In this document: piece by piece, positions 33,749 to 44,105 of the stretch
How the letters are laid out: each line of letters begins with the position of its first letter
Position numbering within the stretch: the stretch's first letter is position 1
NCBI RefSeq assembly: GCF_014649395.1
Contig: NZ_BMSY01000008.1
Location: 248,001-312,000 of the forward strand
Reading direction: 5' to 3'
Origin: Streptomyces aureoverticillatus
Lineage (GTDB): Bacteria; Actinomycetota; Actinomycetes; Streptomycetales; Streptomycetaceae
Length of the DNA stretch: 64,000 bases
The notes under the pieces: generated by a model
Databases searched by the model: none
What the model was told of the DNA's origin: nothing
Seen by the model: the letters and a program-made list of their open reading frames with translations, nothing else
Position numbers and translations under genes: made by a program

Positions 33749-34072
33749 ATGTCCGACCTGCAGAAGGAAGTCTCCGAGCTGGAGCGGAAGTCCGCGACGG
33801 CCGCGCGGCTCTTCGACATCCGGCGCATCATCGGCGGCCTGTTCGTCGTCTACGGCGTCATCGTCACCGTCGCCGGCCTCACCGCGTCCGACGCGGACCT
33901 GAAGAAGGCCGAGGACATCAACATCAACCTGTGGACCGGCCTGGGGATGCTGGCCCTGGGCCTGTTCTTCCTGGGGTGGTTGTGGCTGCGGCCGGCGGTG
34001 GCGGCTGAGCCTGAGCCGGGGGAGGAGCCCTCAGACCCCCGCTCCTCAAACGCCGGAGGGGCTAGGAGATAG
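33749..34072 (+). CDS. Small two-helix membrane protein
   Basis: A 107-residue protein with a short N-terminal coiled-coil (SDLQKEVSELERKS), then two TM helices (IIGGLFVVYGVIVTVAGLT and LWTGLGMLALGLFFLGWLWL) joined by a charged loop. It starts at the ATG after GAGGAATC, 45 bp after the symporter stop, and may be a symporter accessory. The last ~14 residues (SDPRSSNAGGARR) are encoded by a dispersed repeat, so the natural C-terminus has been replaced or extended. Function unknown. Confidence 0.75.
   Translation: MSDLQKEVSELERKSATAARLFDIRRIIGGLFVVYGVIVTVAGLTASDADLKKAEDININLWTGLGMLALGLFFLGWLWLRPAVAAEPEPGEEPSDPRSSNAGGARR
34026..34064. repeat. Dispersed repeat, short copy H, read through as coding sequence
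   Basis: CCCTCAGACCCCCGCTCCTC and CAAACGCCGGAGGGG match copy G after the zinc-ribbon gene. Here the block lies inside the reading frame of the preceding small membrane protein and supplies its C-terminus and stop region. Confidence 0.55.
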
Positions 34073-34180
34073 CCCGTCCGGCGTTTGAGGACGAGCCGCG
34101 AAGCGGCGACAAGGGGGTCCAGGGGGCGGAGCCCCCTGGTACGGGAAGGGGCGGGGTTGGGGAGCCCCCGGCAAGGCCCC
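34067..34180. repeat. Dispersed 110-bp hairpin repeat, copy C
   Basis: Nearly identical to copies A and B, with the same 9-bp hairpin (34119-34139). It abuts the stop codon of the convergent GNAT gene. Together with copy H it forms an inverted pair in a convergent gene gap, suggesting bidirectional termination. Confidence 0.7.
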
Positions 34181-34183
34181 GCC

Positions 34184-34627
34184 TCACCTCAGCCGTTTCG
34201 TCAGCGTGAACTCCTTGACCCCCTCCGGGTAGTCGGGGATCACGCAGACGACGTCGTAGCCCTGCTGGCGGTAGAAGCCGGGGGCCTGGAAGTCCCAGGT
34301 CTCCAGGCGGGAGTTGCGGCACCCCCGCTCGACGAGCGCGACCCGCTCGCCCTCGGCGAGCAACCGCCCCCCGAGCCCCGCCCCCCGGCACGCCTCGTCG
34401 ACCCACAGCCAACTCACGTGCAGCCACCGCGCCCAGGTGTACCCGCCGAGCCCCCCGACCAGCTCACCCCCGGCCCCCAACGCCCACACGCCGAGCGGCT
34501 CTTCCTGCTCCTCGGGCGTGCCCCGCAGCGCCCGCAGCACCGGCGAGGCGGCCGTGTTGGCCGCCACCAGCCGCTCCCGAAGCAGACGAAGCCGTTCTTT
34601 GTCGACTCCTGTCTCCATACGAAACAT
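34184..34627 (-). CDS. GNAT-family N-acetyltransferase
   Basis: A 147-residue acyl-CoA-dependent acetyltransferase. The acetyl-CoA loop is R-G-A-G-L-G-G-R-L-L in motif A, preceded by the strand WLHVSWLWVDEACRG. The C-terminal F-Q-A-P-G-F-Y-R-Q-Q-G-Y-D-V is motif B. ATG at 34627 is chosen because GGTGAG lies 5 nt upstream; ATG at 34618 is possible. Substrate unknown. Confidence 0.85.
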   Translation of the reverse strand: MFRMETGVDKERLRLLRERLVAANTAASPVLRALRGTPEEQEEPLGVWALGAGGELVGGLGGYTWARWLHVSWLWVDEACRGAGLGGRLLAEGERVALVERGCRNSRLETWDFQAPGFYRQQGYDVVCVIPDYPEGVKEFTLTKRLR

Positions 34628-34708
34628 ACGGCTCACCATAAACGCGTCGGCCAATCAGTTCTGCAAATCCACTTCCGCTCGGGGCCCCCGTCCGTACTCT
34701 GAAGGACA

Positions 34709-34728
34709 GCGCCGGTGGGGGCCGGCGC
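34709..34728 (+). promoter_or_regulatory. Leader hairpin upstream of the LuxR-type gene
   Basis: A perfect 7-bp stem (arms GCGCCGG and CCGGCGC) with a six-base loop, 143 bp upstream of the GTG at 34871. It may be a leader attenuator or the end of another transcript; TACTCT just upstream (34695-34700) is a possible -10 element. Confidence 0.3.
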
Positions 34729-34870
34729 CGTTCAGGGGGCGAGACAGTCGGGTACGACGCCCGGCGTGGGGGGTGGCAGTCACGGCACGGCGGCGGCCGT
34801 GCGGGCTGCGGTGACCCCCCACCCGGGCGCCGTACCTGCGCCGGTCGTCTTCCGACCTGTGGGGGTTTCC

Positions 34871-35647
34871 GTGGTTCGAATCCGAGTCCTGGTCGTCGAC
34901 GACCACCGCATCTTCGCCGAGTCGCTCGCAGCGGCGCTCGCGGCCGAGCCGGACGTGGACGTGTCCGCCGCGGGCAGCGGCCCCGCGGCCCTGCGCTGCC
35001 TCGACCGCGCGGCGGCGGAAGGCCGCAGATTCGACGTGCTGCTGGTCGACGCCGACCTCGGCGGCACCGCCTCGGCGCTGGGCGCCGCCCGCCCCGCCGT
35101 GCCGGTGCACGACGGGCAGGCGGACGGGCTCGTGGACGGCATCTCCCTGGTGGCGGGCGTGCGTTCGGGCCAGCCCGCGGTGCGCACCGTCGTGCTCGCG
35201 GAGAAGGACGACCCGCGCCGCGCGGCCCTCGCCCTGCAGGCGGGCGCGTCCGGCTGGGTGGCGAAGGACTGCTCGCTGTCGCGGCTGCTCACGGTCATCC
35301 GGGGCGTGCTCCGGGACGAGACGCATCTGCCGCCCGCCCTGCTCACCGGCGTGCTCAGGGAACTGACCGCGGCACGCAAGCACCGTACGGAGAGCGAGCG
35401 GCTCGTCGAGTCCCTCACCCCGCGCGAGCGGGAAGTGCTGCGGTGCATGGTCGCCGGGCTCGGCCGCAAGGCCGTCGCCGAGCGGCTGTTCCTGTCCCCG
35501 CACACCGTCCGCACCCATATGCAGAACGTCCTCGGCAAACTCGGTGTGCACTCCACGCTCGCCGCCGTCGCCCTCGCCCGCAGGGCCGGCGTCGGGCCCG
35601 TCGACCTAGCCGGGGACGTTGTCGAACGGGGCGGTCAACTGGCGTAG
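34871..35647 (+). CDS. LuxR/NarL-type response regulator
   Basis: A 258-residue regulator with an N-terminal receiver (1-~150) and C-terminal LuxR HTH (~180-240). The receiver has V-V-D-D-H-R-I-F, an Asp in L-L-V-D-A-D as acceptor and Lys in G-W-V-A-K-D. Between acceptor Asp and the next strand is an insertion of ~25 residues (TASALGAARPAVPVHDGQ...). HTH: L-T-P-R-E-R-E-V-L...L-F-L-S-P-H-T-V-R-T-H-M-Q-N-V-L-G-K-L-G-V. No kinase gene is adjacent. GTG at 34871 follows GGGGG. Its 3' end overlaps the convergent marR gene by 42 bp. It is similar in plan to the gene at 27583. Confidence 0.88.
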   Translation: MVRIRVLVVDDHRIFAESLAAALAAEPDVDVSAAGSGPAALRCLDRAAAEGRRFDVLLVDADLGGTASALGAARPAVPVHDGQADGLVDGISLVAGVRSGQPAVRTVVLAEKDDPRRAALALQAGASGWVAKDCSLSRLLTVIRGVLRDETHLPPALLTGVLRELTAARKHRTESERLVESLTPREREVLRCMVAGLGRKAVAERLFLSPHTVRTHMQNVLGKLGVHSTLAAVALARRAGVGPVDLAGDVVERGGQLA

Positions 35648-36103
35648 CAGCGCCGCCAGTTCGCCGCGCTGCGCGCGCGAGAGCTCGGCCAGGATCGCCC
35701 GCTCCTGGTCGAGCAGGCCGGCCAGCGCCTGATCGGCGCGGTCCCGGCCCTCGTCGGTGAGGCGGACAAGCACGCCCCGGCGGTCGCTCGGGTCCGGCAG
35801 GCGTTCGACCAGGCCCTTCTTCGCCAGGCGGTCGATGCGGTTGGTCATCGTGCCGGACGTGACCAGGGTCTGGGTGAGGAGCTGGCCCGGCGAGAGCTGA
35901 TAGGGCGCGCCCGCCCGCCGCAGCGACGTCAGCACGTCGAACTCCCAGGGCTCCAGCTCGTGCTCGGAGAACGCCAGTCGACGCGCGCGGTCGAGATGCC
36001 GCGCCAGCCTGCTCACGCGACTCAGCACCTCGAGCGGTTCCACGTCGAGGTCAGGGCGCTCCCGGCGCCATGCAGCGACCAGCCGGTCGACCTCGTCCTC
36101 CAT
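35606..36103 (-). CDS. MarR-family transcriptional regulator
   Basis: A 165-residue winged-helix repressor. Features: the dimerisation helix with L-A-R-H-L-D-R-A, the DNA-binding domain S-P-G-Q-L-L...T-S-G-T-M-T-N-R-I-D-R-L-A-K-K-G-L-V-E-R, and the wing D-P-S-D-R-R-G-V-L-V-R-L-T-D-E-G-R. The start ATG has no good ribosome site, but TACACT lies 7 nt upstream, so the mRNA may be leaderless. It is divergent from tam; the operator between them suggests autoregulation. Its 3' end overlaps the luxR-type gene. Ligand unknown. Confidence 0.9.
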   Translation of the reverse strand: MEDEVDRLVAAWRRERPDLDVEPLEVLSRVSRLARHLDRARRLAFSEHELEPWEFDVLTSLRRAGAPYQLSPGQLLTQTLVTSGTMTNRIDRLAKKGLVERLPDPSDRRGVLVRLTDEGRDRADQALAGLLDQERAILAELSRAQRGELAALLRQLTAPFDNVPG

Positions 36104-36110
36104 GACGATC

Positions 36111-36116
36111 AGTGTA
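36111..36116 (-). promoter_or_regulatory. Candidate -10 element for a leaderless marR transcript
   Basis: TACACT on the minus strand ends 7 nt before the marR ATG at 36103, placing the transcript start at the start codon. No Shine-Dalgarno is visible. No convincing -35 was found. Confidence 0.35.
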
Positions 36117-36132
36117 GGGGGTCTGTCGACAT

Positions 36133-36158
36133 GAAGTCTCTTGACGTCGAGATACTTC
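36133..36158. promoter_or_regulatory. MarR-type operator between marR and tam
   Basis: A 26-bp dyad with arms GAAGTCTCTTGAC and GTCGAGATACTTC (two mismatches) is centred at 36145/36146. It sits 30 bp upstream of the marR start and ~60 bp upstream of tam. The TCTTGAC core with its dyad is typical of MarR binding sites, so it probably controls both divergent genes. Confidence 0.6.
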
Positions 36159-36215
36159 GGGTCGAAGATGAACGGGACCCCTTCGGTACGCATCGGTACG
36201 CAGAGGAGCACCCCC

Positions 36216-37037
36216 ATGCCGTCCACCGCGTCGCCCACCTGGGACCCGGACCAGTACCTGCGCCACTCCGGCCACCGCGCCCGCCCCTTCCGGGACCTGC
36301 TCGCCCAGGTGCCCGCGCTGCCCGCCGCCCGCCCACCGCGCATCGCCGACCTCGGCTGCGGACCCGGCAACGTCACCGTGCTGCTGGCGGAGCGCTGGCC
36401 GGACGCCCGCGTCACCGGCTTCGACAACTCCCCGGAGATGCTGCGCCAGGCCGCGGCCCACGCGGGCCCCACCGCGGGCGGCGGCCGCCTGGAGTTCGCG
36501 CACGCCGACGCCGGTGCGTGGGCGCCCGCCCCGGAGACGTACGACCTGATCCTCTCGAACGCCACGCTCCAGTGGGTGCCCGGGCACGCCGACCGCGTCC
36601 CCGGCTGGGTGGCGGCCCTGCGCCCCGGCGGGGTGCTCGCCGTCCAGATGCCCGCCAACTTCGACGCGCCCAGCCACACCCTGATGCGGGAGCTGTGCGC
36701 GAGCGAGCGCTGGCGCGACCGGCTCGGCACCGTGCTGCGGCACGCCGACGCCGTGCTGCCGCCCACCGCCTACCTGGAACAGCTCACCGGCCTCGGCTGC
36801 GCGGCCGACGTCTGGGAGACCACGTACCAGCACCTCCTCACCGGCGACGACCCGGTCCTCGACTGGGTCAAGGGCACCGGCCTGCGCCCCGTCCTCACGG
36901 CCCTCGCCGACGACCCCGCGGCACGGGAGAACTTCCTGAGCGAGTACCGCGACCTGCTCCGCGCGGCCTACCCGCCCGGACCGCACGGCACGGTGTTCCC
37001 CTTCCGCCGCCTCTTCGCGGTGGCCCGCAAGGCGTAG
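36216..37037 (+). CDS. tam: Trans-aconitate 2-methyltransferase
   Basis: A 273-residue class I SAM methyltransferase. It begins W-D-P-D-Q-Y-L-R-H-S-G-H-R-A-R-P-F-R-D-L-L, the Tam signature. SAM motif I is I-A-D-L-G-C-G-P-G-N-V-T near residue 45, followed by V-T-G-F-D-N-S, and S-N-A-T-L-Q-W-V-P near 110. Tam esterifies trans-aconitate, a spontaneous product of the TCA cycle that inhibits aconitase. ATG at 36216 has GAGGAG 7 nt upstream. Likely regulated by the divergent MarR. Confidence 0.9.
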   Translation: MPSTASPTWDPDQYLRHSGHRARPFRDLLAQVPALPAARPPRIADLGCGPGNVTVLLAERWPDARVTGFDNSPEMLRQAAAHAGPTAGGGRLEFAHADAGAWAPAPETYDLILSNATLQWVPGHADRVPGWVAALRPGGVLAVQMPANFDAPSHTLMRELCASERWRDRLGTVLRHADAVLPPTAYLEQLTGLGCAADVWETTYQHLLTGDDPVLDWVKGTGLRPVLTALADDPAARENFLSEYRDLLRAAYPPGPHGTVFPFRRLFAVARKA

Positions 37038-37056
37038 GACCCCGGCGAGGTCGGCC

Positions 37057-37776
37057 TCAGGACTTGCGGTGCCCTATCAGGCGCGGCTTCGGCTCCAGGC
37101 CGTCCAGGCCGTGCCAGGCCAGGTTGACCAGGTGGGCCGCCACCTCGGCCTTCTTCGGTTTGCGGACGTCCAGCCACCACTGGCCGGTCAGCGCGACGCT
37201 GCCGACCAGGGCCTGGGCGTACAGGGGAGCGAGCTTCGGGTCGAAGCCGCGGGTCTTGAACTCCTGGCCGAGGATGTCCTCGACCTGCGTGGCGATGTCG
37301 GAGATCAGGGACGCGAAGGTGCCCGTCGACTGCGGGATGGGGGAGTCGCGGACCAGGATGCGGAAGCCGTCCGTGTACTCCTCGATGTAGTCGAGCAGGG
37401 CGAAGGCGGCCTGCTCGCAGAGTTCGCGGGGGTGGCCCGCGGTGAGGGAGCCGGTCACCATGCCGAGGAGCTGGCGCATCTCGCGGTCCACCACCACCGC
37501 GTACAGACCCTCCTTGCCGCCGAAGTGCTCGTACACCACCGGCTTGGAGACGCCGGCCTTCGCCGCGATCTCCTCGACCGAGGTGCCCTCGAAGCCCTTG
37601 GCGGCGAACAGGGTGCGGCCGATGTCCAGCAGTTGCTCGCGGCGCTCGGCGCCGGTCATCCGGGTCCGGCGGGCCCGCCGGGGCTTGTCGGTGTTCGAAC
37701 TCGGGGGGCCCTGGGAGGCCCGCGCGGAGCGCGTCGTGCTCGGTGTGCTGGAGTCGGTCGCCACGGGTTCCATCAT
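37057..37776 (-). CDS. TetR-family regulator, coupled to the desaturase gene
   Basis: A 239-residue repressor. After an Arg/Ser-rich N-terminal ~45 residues comes the TetR HTH: R-R-E-Q-L-L-D-I-G...G-F-E-G-T-S-V-E-E-I-A-A-K-A-G-V-S-K-P-V-V-Y-E-H-F-G-G-K-E-G-L. The C-terminal ligand domain is all-helical. The start overlaps the desaturase stop (ATGA), so it is translationally coupled to that gene and probably senses acyl-CoA or a fatty acid. Candidate operators lie at 38937-38965. Confidence 0.9.
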   Translation of the reverse strand: MMEPVATDSSTPSTTRSARASQGPPSSNTDKPRRARRTRMTGAERREQLLDIGRTLFAAKGFEGTSVEEIAAKAGVSKPVVYEHFGGKEGLYAVVVDREMRQLLGMVTGSLTAGHPRELCEQAAFALLDYIEEYTDGFRILVRDSPIPQSTGTFASLISDIATQVEDILGQEFKTRGFDPKLAPLYAQALVGSVALTGQWWLDVRKPKKAEVAAHLVNLAWHGLDGLEPKPRLIGHRKS

Positions 37777-38804
37777 GCCGCGTCTGCGGCCTGGCGCTTG
37801 CCCGGGGCGCCCGTCGGATCGCTCGCGTCGCTCTCGCCGGCCGGCTCGCGGCGGGCGTCGAGACGCGTCTTCGAGGGCCAGCGCACGTCGTAGGCCCAGC
37901 CGAGCTGTTCGAACCAGCGGATGATGCGGGCGGACGAGTCGAGCTGGCCGCGCAGCACACCGTGCCGCGCGGACGTCGGGTCGGCGTGGTGCAGGTTGTG
38001 CCAGGACTCGCCGCAGGACAGGACCGCGAGCCACCACACGTTCCCGGAGCGGTCACGGGACTTGAAGGGGCGCTTGCCCACCGCGTGGCAGATCGAGTTG
38101 ATGGACCACGTCACATGGTGCAGCAGCGCCACCCGGACGAGTGAGCCCCAGAAGAAGGCCGTGAACGCGCCCCACCAGGACATCGTGACCAGGCCGCCCA
38201 CCAGCGGCGGCAGCGCGAGGGAGACCACCGTCCACAGGACGAACTGGCGCGAGACGAGGCGGATCGCCGGGTCCTTGATCAGGTCGGGGGCGTACTTGTC
38301 CTGCGGCGTCTGCTCCTCGTCGAACATCCAGCCGATGTGCGCCCACCACAGGCCCTTCATCAGGGCCGGGACCGTCTCGCCGAAGCGCCACGGCGAGTGC
38401 GGGTCGCCCTCGGCGTCGGAGAACCTGTGGTGCTTGCGGTGGTCGGCGACCCACCGCACCAGCGGGCCCTCGACGGCCATCGACCCGGCGATCGCGAGCG
38501 CGACGCGCAGCGGCCGCTTCGCCTTGAAGGAGCCGTGCGTGAAGTAGCGGTGGAAGCCGATGGTGATGCCGTGGCAGCCCAGGTAGTACATGAAGACTAG
38601 GAGGCCGAGGTCCAGCCAGCTCACGCCCCAGCCCCAGGCCAGCGGCACCGCCGCCACCAGGGCCAGGAACGGGACGGTGATGAACAGCAGCAGCGTGATC
38701 TGCTCCAGCGAGCGCTTCTGCTCACCGCCCAGGGTCGCGGACGGGGCCGGGGCGCTCGTCGGCGCCCCCTTGGGTTCGTCGATGACGTCGGGGCTCGTGG
38801 TCAT
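37773..38804 (-). CDS. Acyl-CoA (delta-9) desaturase
   Basis: A 343-residue membrane di-iron enzyme that introduces a cis double bond into fatty acyl chains. Three His boxes: H-R-Y-F-T-H near residue 85, H-R-K-H-H near 122 and H-N-L-H-H near 290. About four hydrophobic helices surround them. ATG at 38804 with GGGGAAG upstream. Relatives in actinobacteria need an oxidoreductase partner, which is not visible next to it. First gene of a two-gene operon with the TetR gene. Confidence 0.92.
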   Translation of the reverse strand: MTTSPDVIDEPKGAPTSAPAPSATLGGEQKRSLEQITLLLFITVPFLALVAAVPLAWGWGVSWLDLGLLVFMYYLGCHGITIGFHRYFTHGSFKAKRPLRVALAIAGSMAVEGPLVRWVADHRKHHRFSDAEGDPHSPWRFGETVPALMKGLWWAHIGWMFDEEQTPQDKYAPDLIKDPAIRLVSRQFVLWTVVSLALPPLVGGLVTMSWWGAFTAFFWGSLVRVALLHHVTWSINSICHAVGKRPFKSRDRSGNVWWLAVLSCGESWHNLHHADPTSARHGVLRGQLDSSARIIRWFEQLGWAYDVRWPSKTRLDARREPAGESDASDPTGAPGKRQAADAA

Positions 38805-38936
38805 AGGGGCTTCCCCTGGGTGCTCGAGGGTGACTGCGTGAAGGTCGGGGCTGTGGAATTCGGGGGTGTCGGCACGTGCCGGGCGGGAAGGCGCCCGACG
38901 GGCGAGTTCCCATGGAGGGCCCGCTCATGCGCGTGG

Positions 38937-38965
38937 CTACGGGACCGTAGGTTACGGCCTCGTAA
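38937..38965. promoter_or_regulatory. Two adjacent palindromes, candidate TetR operators
   Basis: CTACGG-GA-CCGTAG (38937-38950) is followed one base later by TTACG-GCCT-CGTAA (38952-38965), centres 15 bp apart. They lie in the 355-bp divergent region between the desaturase (start 38804) and ppc (start 39160), closer to the desaturase. The rest of the gap shows nothing else I can name. Confidence 0.5.
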
Positions 38966-39159
38966 GTATCGCAGTGCGTGGCATCGCGGCAAGAGGCCGC
39001 GAGTCGGCACAAGCGCATCGACACCTATCCTTGGATCGGTCGGACAGCGCGGTCCGCTCTGTATCTCCCCCGGTTCCACGGCCGGGACCCCTCCCAGACG
39101 TGCCCACCCGTCTTCCGCCCTCCCCGAAACGGCGGAATTCACTGCAAGGAGCCGCACCT

Positions 39160-41928
<2,769 letters not shown>

Positions 41929-41944
41929 CCGCCGCCCGGATCAC

Positions 41945-41987
41945 GCCCGAGGGCCCCGCACTTGTGAAAGGTGCGGGGCCCTCGGGC
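41945..41987 (+). terminator. 17-bp hairpin terminator after ppc
   Basis: Perfect arms GCCCGAGGGCCCCGCAC and GTGCGGGGCCCTCGGGC with a 9-nt loop (TTGTGAAAG), starting 17 bp after the ppc stop. It probably also serves the convergent gene. Confidence 0.85.
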
Positions 41988-42010
41988 ACGCATACGTGCG
42001 TCGGGCGCCG

Positions 42011-42466
42011 TCAGAGCGTCAACGCCGCGAAGGACGCCGTCAGTTGGACCCCGCCCGCGAGCGCGAGTCCGGCCGCGAAGCGGTTCAGGCGCAGGCCCCC
42101 GGCCACGACCACCGCGGCGAGCAGCAGCGCGCCGCCCAGCGGCAGCCACGCGTGCAGGAAGCCGGGGCCGCCGCTGCGGACGGCCTCGTCCGAGCCGGGC
42201 TTCACCACGACGGGGATGCGTTCGCCCTTGGGGGTCGCGACCGAGCGGTCGATGACGACGCGGTCGCGCGGCTTGCCGCCGGACGCGGGGGCGTACGGAC
42301 CGGTGCACTCCTCGCCGCCGCAGCGCGCGACGGACAGCATGCCCCGCTCCCGCCCGTCGTCGGGCACCATCACGTGCCGCGCCGTCCCCCACGACGCCCA
42401 GACGCCGGCGGTCAGGATCAGGGCCGCGACGAGCCCCGCCGCGCCCCGCAGCAGGTATGCGGGCAT
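42011..42466 (-). CDS. Hypothetical membrane protein
   Basis: A 151-residue protein with an N-terminal TM helix (LLRGAAGLVAALILTAGVWAS), an extracytoplasmic domain of ~70 residues with a C-G-G-E-E-C pair, and two C-terminal hydrophobic stretches. The loop contains ATPKGERIPVVVKP. ATG at 42466. Convergent with ppc. Not recognised as a characterised family. Confidence 0.65.
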   Translation of the reverse strand: MPAYLLRGAAGLVAALILTAGVWASWGTARHVMVPDDGRERGMLSVARCGGEECTGPYAPASGGKPRDRVVIDRSVATPKGERIPVVVKPGSDEAVRSGGPGFLHAWLPLGGALLLAAVVVAGGLRLNRFAAGLALAGGVQLTASFAALTL

Positions 42467-42570
42467 GGCGGCGATCCTTGGGCAGGCCACCGTGCGCCGT
42501 CAACAACCGACGGGCCGAACGTCCCCGTACGCGAGAGTTGTCGTCCCGTACGCCACAAGCGTCCCGTACG

Positions 42571-43167
42571 TCAGGAGTTGTACGCGCTCTGCGCCCGCTC
42601 CAGGCCCTCGGTCACGAGGCACTCCACGGAGTCCGCGGCCCGGTCCACGAAGTAGTCCAGCTCCTTGCGCTCGGCGCCGGAGAAGTCCTTCAGGACGTAG
42701 TCGGCGACCTGCATGCGGCCCGGCGGGCGGCCGATGCCGAAGCGGACCCGGTGGTAGTCGGGGCCCATCGCCTTGGTCATGGACTTCAGGCCGTTGTGGC
42801 CGTTGTCGCCGCCGCCCAGCTTCAGCCGCAGTATGCCGTAGTCGATGTCCAGCTCGTCGTGGACGGCGACGATGTTCGCCGTCGGGACCTTGTAGAAGTC
42901 GCGCAGCGCGGTGACCGGTCCGCCCGACAGGTTCATGTACGACATGGGCTTGGCGAGGACGACGCGGCGGCTGCCGGGGCCCATCGGGCCGATGCGTCCC
43001 TCCAGGACCTGCGCCTGCGCCTTGGTGGCCCGCTTGAAGCTGCCGCCGATCCGGTCGGCGAGCAGGTCGGCGACCATGAAGCCCACGTTGTGCCGGTTCA
43101 TGGCGTAGCCGGGGCCGGGGTTGCCCAGACCCACGATCAGCCAGGGGGCACTGGGGTCCGTCGTCAT
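42571..43167 (-). CDS. pth: Peptidyl-tRNA hydrolase
   Basis: A 198-residue enzyme that releases peptides from prematurely dropped peptidyl-tRNA. Motifs: V-G-L-G-N-P-G-P-G-Y near residue 12, R-H-N-V-G-F with catalytic His, K-P-x-x-Y-M-N-L-S-G, H-D-E-L-D and G-G-x-x-G-H-N-G-L-K-S. ATG at 43167. Downstream of rplY on the same strand, the usual actinobacterial rplY-pth pair. Confidence 0.95.
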   Translation of the reverse strand: MTTDPSAPWLIVGLGNPGPGYAMNRHNVGFMVADLLADRIGGSFKRATKAQAQVLEGRIGPMGPGSRRVVLAKPMSYMNLSGGPVTALRDFYKVPTANIVAVHDELDIDYGILRLKLGGGDNGHNGLKSMTKAMGPDYHRVRFGIGRPPGRMQVADYVLKDFSGAERKELDYFVDRAADSVECLVTEGLERAQSAYNS

Positions 43168-43246
43168 CTGCGTGTCTCCTTCATGGCGCGCGTGGCTCCT
43201 TCATAGCCCAACCGCCGCCTTCACGGCCGACCGCCGCCCGCATAGC

Positions 43247-43286
43247 CCGACCGCCGCCCTGCGCCTGGGCGCTGAGCGGCGGTCGG
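43247..43286 (-). terminator. Hairpin between rplY and pth
   Basis: 11-bp arms CCGACCGCCGC and GCGGCGGTCGG enclose an 18-nt loop, just after rplY on the minus strand. The flanking ACCGCCGCC is repeated three times (43210-43260). It may weaken read-through from rplY into pth. Confidence 0.5.
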
Positions 43287-43304
43287 AGCTGCGAGCTGCG
43301 GGGA

Positions 43305-43895
43305 TCAGGCCTCGGCGGCCTCGTCGCCCTCGCCCTCGGCGGGGGCTTCCTCGGCCTGCGCGGCCAGGACCTGCAGGACGACGGTGTCGTCCTCGACGGC
43401 CAGCTTGGTGCCGGCCGGCAGCGGGACGTCCTTGGCGAGGACGGAGTCGCCGGCGGTCAGGCCCTCGATGGAGACCGTGACGGACTCGGGGATGTGGGTG
43501 GCCTCGGCCTCGACCGGAAGCGCGTTGAGGACGTGCTCCAGGAGGTTGGCGCCCGGGGCGAGCTCGCCCTCGGTGTGGACGTAGATGTCCACGTTGACCT
43601 TCTCGCCGCGCTTCACGAGGAGCAGGTCGACGTGGGTCAGGATGCCCTGGCGCAGCACGTCGCGCTGCACGGCCTTCGGGATGGCGAGCTGGGTGGTGCC
43701 GTCGATGTCCAGGGAGATGAGGACGTTCGGCGTGCGCAGGGCCATGAGCAGGTCGTGGCCGGGCAGGGTGATGTGGACCGGGTCGGTGCCGTGGCCGTAC
43801 AGGACGCCGGGGACCTTGTCCTCGCGGCGGATGCGGCGGGCGGCGCCCTTGCCGAACTCGGTACGGGTCTCGGCGCTGAGCTTGACCTCAGACAT
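43305..43895 (-). CDS. rplY: 50S ribosomal protein L25/general stress protein Ctc
   Basis: A 196-residue CTC-type L25 with a C-terminal extension. The N-terminal domain (1-~95) has E-T-R-T-E-F-G-K-G-A-A-R-R-I-R-R-E-D-K-V-P-G-V-L-Y-G, binding 5S rRNA. The C-terminal TL5 domain follows, then a Glu/Ala-rich tail. ATG at 43895 with GAGGAG upstream. It is co-directional with prs upstream and pth downstream. Confidence 0.94.
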   Translation of the reverse strand: MSEVKLSAETRTEFGKGAARRIRREDKVPGVLYGHGTDPVHITLPGHDLLMALRTPNVLISLDIDGTTQLAIPKAVQRDVLRQGILTHVDLLLVKRGEKVNVDIYVHTEGELAPGANLLEHVLNALPVEAEATHIPESVTVSIEGLTAGDSVLAKDVPLPAGTKLAVEDDTVVLQVLAAQAEEAPAEGEGDEAAEA

Positions 43896-44006
43896 GGTGC
43901 ACTCCTCGTAGAAAAGGTGAACAGATGCGTCACCCGGCCACGACTGGCCTGCTACGAAGAGCGCGTCGATAACGGACCGCCGCACACTGCGTTCGTACAA
44001 ACGCGA

Positions 44007-44061
44007 GTGCGGCCTCCCTCGCCGAGCAACTTCGACAGTCTACTCGGAGCGGAGGCCGCAC
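44007..44061 (-). terminator. Hairpin downstream of prs
   Basis: 11-bp arms GTGCGGCCTCC and GGAGGCCGCAC separated by 33 nt, ~45 bp past the prs stop on the minus strand. It may be a terminator or mRNA stabiliser in the prs-rplY gap. Confidence 0.45.
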
Positions 44062-44105
44062 CCAAAAGGATCTTGCGGGGTGCCCGGAAGGACCGGGCGG
44101 TACGG

